Positions 61,423 through 64,000 of a stretch of DNA of 64,000 nt are shown in pieces; the stretch's first letter is position 1, and every line of letters begins with the position of its first letter. The notes under the pieces are model-generated. The model was not told the origin of the DNA. It worked only from the letters and a program-made list of their open reading frames with translations, and did not search any database. The DNA is from CAWJLE01 sp963843645. Lineage in GTDB: Bacteria > Chloroflexota > Anaerolineae > DAOTYC01. The stretch lies in contig CAWJLE010000001.1 in assembly GCA_963843645.1 (NCBI GenBank), positions 744,001-808,000 on the forward strand, in the 5' to 3' direction. Made by a program: the position numbers and the translations under genes.

Positions 61423-63215
61423 TCAGTCTTCGCGGAATTCCCAGTCCGTGGCGATCTCGCGCGGCAGGATGACCGATACGCGGGTGCCCTGGTCGACCTC
61501 TGAAGCAACGTGGAATGCACCACCGAACAGCTTCACTCGCTCTTCGATGCCCATCACGCCAAAGCTGCCGCCGCGCGCCAGCTCGGACAGGTTCTCGGGC
61601 ACGGCGAAGCCGCGTCCGTCGTCCTTGACCGCGATCTCGACGTTGTGTTCGGTGAAAACGTAATCGTGACGGCCGTGTTCGAAGCGTCGGCATGCTTGCG
61701 CACGTTCTGCAAGGTCTCTTGAACGATGCGATAGATGGCCACTTCCAGCTCGGGGGCCAGCCTCGGCGGCCTCACCCTGTACTTCGAGGGTCGTGTTGAC
61801 TCTTGACCGACAGCTCGTTCACCAGGTACTGCAGCGCCGGGATCAGGCCCAGGTCCTCCAGGGCCAGCGGGCGCAAATCCCGGCTGAACTGGCGCACGTC
61901 GTGTACGGTATCCGTGACCATGTGGCGCACCTCGACAGGTCGGCGCTAATATCCTCACCGTCGCCGAACTTGGCCCGGCACAGGTCGATGCGTTGGCCGA
62001 TGGCCACCAGCGCCTGGACCGTGTCGTCGTGCAGGTCGCGCGAGATGCGCTTGCGCTCGTCTTCCTGGCTGTGCGTGATGGCGGCCACGTAGCGGCGCAT
62101 GCCGGCCCGATAGCGCGAGATCTGGTCGATCATGAAGTTGAACGAGCTTGCCCAGCTCGGCGATCTCCTTGATGCCGGTCTCCTGGCACCCGGATGGAGA
62201 AATCGCCGCGCGCGACGCGCCCGGTCGATTTGACCAGCGCGGCAATCGGAGCGGTGACGCGGCCCACGCTGAGGGTCACCAGCGCGGCGGCCAGGAAGAA
62301 GCCGAACACCAGCGCCAGCAAGACTGAACGCACGTAGGGCTCGATGGGGGCGATCACCTCGCCCCACGGCTCACGGATGACCAGCCCCCAACCCGTAGCC
62401 CGGACGCGGGCGAAACTGACCACGAAAGCCGGGACGGTTGGCCTGGCCTTCCAGGAACGAGCCGCCGTCGTCGCCATGCTTCAGACCGATCCACTGAGGC
62501 TCGATCACTGAGGTCTTGCGCTGATTTGGTTGTAGTCGGTGTGGAAGATGGCCCGCCCGTTGCGGTCGACGAGATAGGCCGCGCCGTTCTGGGCCACGCT
62601 CAAGTCGCGCAGCTCGCGGCCCAGCCGCTGCTCCAGCAGCCGGAACGAGCCGATGACCATGCCCTGGAACACGCCGTCAGCCGTTGCTGATGGGCGCCGC
62701 GACGATGATCGACTGCTCGTGGCTTCCGGGATCGAGCATGATGTCGGAGAAGGTCGGGCGGTTCAGGGCGCGTGTGTTCTGGAAATACGGGGTGATGGCC
62801 AGGTTCAGGCCGATCATGTCCGGGCGCTCGCGGTCACTGGCCGTGACGACGCCCTGCGCATTCAACACGAACACGCCGCCATCGAACACCTGAAGTACGC
62901 CGTGGGCCAGTTGCAACGCCTGGCTCTGACGCTGGGGGTTGCCGCTGCTGAGGGAGTTCGCTGCTGGCCAGCGCCTGCAGCACGTCGGCGTAAGCCTGGA
63001 TGTTCTGGGATAGGCCTGCGGCGGCCGTGCTGGCCAGCTCCTGGTTGCGGGCCTTGATCAGCGAAGGCACCGCCTGCTGGTAGGCGTACAGGTTGACCAG
63101 GAAGATCACCACCAGCATCAGGGTGAGGGGCAGGACGATCCAAAGCAAAGCCTGGCTGCGCAGCTCGCGCCGTTTCTGATTGAGCGAATCGATCCACGTC
63201 CCAGATGCGTGACAT
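61423..63215 (-). CDS. Sensor histidine kinase, NarX/HisKA_3 type (many frameshifts)
   Basis: About 597 codons in at least six pieces. Order: N-terminal span (ALLWIVLPLTLMLVVIFLVN), extracellular PDC/dCACHE sensor (GVLQVFDGGVFVLNAQGVV; RPTFSDIMLDPGSHEQSIIV), second span (SVLLALVFGFFLAAALV), HAMP, then HisKA_3 dimerisation (EDERKRISRDLHDDTVQALV, phospho-His) and an ATPase domain ending GSFGVMGIEERVKLFGGAFH and VILPREIATDWEFRED, with a stop at 61425-61423. ATG 63215 lies 13 bases after the response-regulator gene. Restored frames read through without stops in the stretches I checked, so indels in the assembly are likely. Confidence 0.82.
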
Positions 63216-63228
63216 TACGGCCTATCTG

Positions 63229-63903
63229 TCATTTCTTGTCTACGGTTATCCATCCCTTGCGGATGCCGTACATCACAGCCTCGGTTCTGGACGTGACCTG
63301 AAGCTTGGAAAAGATGTTGCTGAGGTGGGCCTGCACCGTACGGTCGCTGATGAAGAGGCGCTGAGCGACCTCCTTGTTGGTGAGACCCTGGCCGACCATC
63401 TGCAGCACTTCCAGCTCGCGGCCGGTCAGCCCGTCCATTTCGTCGCCGACCTGGGACATCACGTCCGGCAGGGACTTGCCGCTCATGAACTGCGACACGA
63501 CCTTGCGGGTGATCAAGGGGTCCAGCGCGGGCTGGCCGGAATTGACGGCGTGGATGGCCTTCACCAACTCCTCAATCTCGGCGGTCTTCAGCAGATAGCC
63601 GTTGGCGCCCGCCTCGAGCAAGGCGAAGACGTACTCATCGTCGTCGTGTGCGGTGAGGATCAGGATGGCGACGTTCGGACACTCCGCCTTGATCTTACGC
63701 GTGGCCTCGATTCCCGTCATGCGCGGCATGCGCACGTCCAGGATCGCGACGTCCGGCTGCAGATCTTTGACGATGGCGACTGCTTCTTCGCCATCGCCGG
63801 CTTCGCCTACGACCTCGAGATCGGAGTAGCGCTGCAGCAGCTGCTTCGTCCCCTGCCGCACGACCGCGTGGTCTTCGGCCAAAACTAACCTGATCTTATC
63901 CAT
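63229..63903 (-). CDS. NarL/FixJ-family response regulator
   Basis: 224 residues from ATG 63903. Receiver domain with acidic pocket (RLVLAEDHAVVRQG), phospho-Asp in PDVAILDVRMP, Thr in ILTAHDD and Lys in GYLLKTAEIEE; C-terminal LuxR/GerE helix-turn-helix (LTGRELEVLQMVGQGLTNKE, DRTVQAHLSNIFSKL). It is the partner of the HisKA_3 kinase encoded 13 bases downstream; targets unknown. Confidence 0.95.
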   Translation of the reverse strand: MDKIRLVLAEDHAVVRQGTKQLLQRYSDLEVVGEAGDGEEAVAIVKDLQPDVAILDVRMPRMTGIEATRKIKAECPNVAILILTAHDDDEYVFALLEAGANGYLLKTAEIEELVKAIHAVNSGQPALDPLITRKVVSQFMSGKSLPDVMSQVGDEMDGLTGRELEVLQMVGQGLTNKEVAQRLFISDRTVQAHLSNIFSKLQVTSRTEAVMYGIRKGWITVDKK

Positions 63904-64000
63904 CGACCTTGTCTGTCTCCTGCGGATATGCCTGGTCTATCCTATTCCGAAACCAGGTTTGCTGCAAATGCGCCGTTGCCGCTGAGCGCGTACATCTTCT
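63904..64000. other. Upstream flank of the response-regulator gene
   Basis: 97 bases; no promoter, gene or RNA could be assigned before the window ends. Confidence 0.3.

Noticed and set aside
1..64000. tRNA, rRNA, integrase or insertion sequence
   Set aside because: Both strands were scanned by eye for TpsiC-like motifs, transposase motifs and terminal repeats; none held up.

Overview
The window is high-GC, tightly packed bacterial DNA and most likely comes from a member of the Chloroflexota (Anaerolineae-like). The main reasons are two Chlor_Arch_YYY (DUF2298) membrane proteins carrying the YYYxG signature, two TIGR03663/Agl23-type membrane proteins (families shared mainly by Chloroflexi and Archaea), a sortase with a Thr/Pro-rich stalk, and a secreted beta-helix protein ending in the hydrophobic-PLxxKN tail common in this phylum. 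No rRNA, tRNA, CRISPR array, transposase or phage gene was seen.

Layout. 0-8 kb: aminotransferase/GNAT pair, a Pro-rich membrane protein, the NAD-salvage pair pncA-pncB, murA (catalytic Cys replaced by Asp) behind a SAM hydrolase with an apparently leaderless transcript, and a secreted protein. 8-12 kb: a frameshifted Cys Ntn-hydrolase and a secreted beta-helix protein. 12-21 kb: a five-gene minus-strand operon of GT2, GT39, YfhO-type, PTPS-related and small membrane proteins for surface glycan assembly. 21-30 kb: sortase, sugar epimerase, HAD phosphatase, the scar of a deleted two-component system, a geranylgeranyl-reductase-family flavoprotein, leuB-leuD, YjbQ, Maf and a corrinoid protein. 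30-34 kb: a cytoplasmic subtilisin plus ComEC-like MBL hydrolase pair behind a MaoC dehydratase. 34-38 kb: a zinc-ribbon/TPR/beta-propeller protein and an alpha-2-macroglobulin-like secreted protein. 38-54 kb: five giant membrane proteins (GT39-YYY fusion, YYY, Agl23-like, Agl23-NHL fusion, GT39-PA14 fusion), all on the minus strand. 54-58 kb: MFS transporter, AMMECR1, TIGR01777 epimerase and a MerR/B12-binding regulator. 58-61 kb: a self-regulated TetR / ABC ATPase / permease-adaptor fusion operon. 61-64 kb: NarL-type response regulator and its frameshifted sensor kinase.

Two features run across the window. First, a 33-bp near-perfect palindrome occurs four times between genes, with degenerate copies elsewhere, one of them inside a coding region. 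Second, single-base frameshifts break several otherwise well-preserved genes, mainly at 46-52 kb and 61-63 kb. The restored frames read on without stops where examined and give canonical ends, so indel errors in the assembly are more likely than gene decay.

The most unusual candidate system is the 38-54 kb membrane glycosylation-like locus. Its enzymes are fused to NHL propellers, PA14 lectin-like domains and each other. The TetR/ABC/permease-adaptor operon and the S8-MBL pair are the next best candidates.
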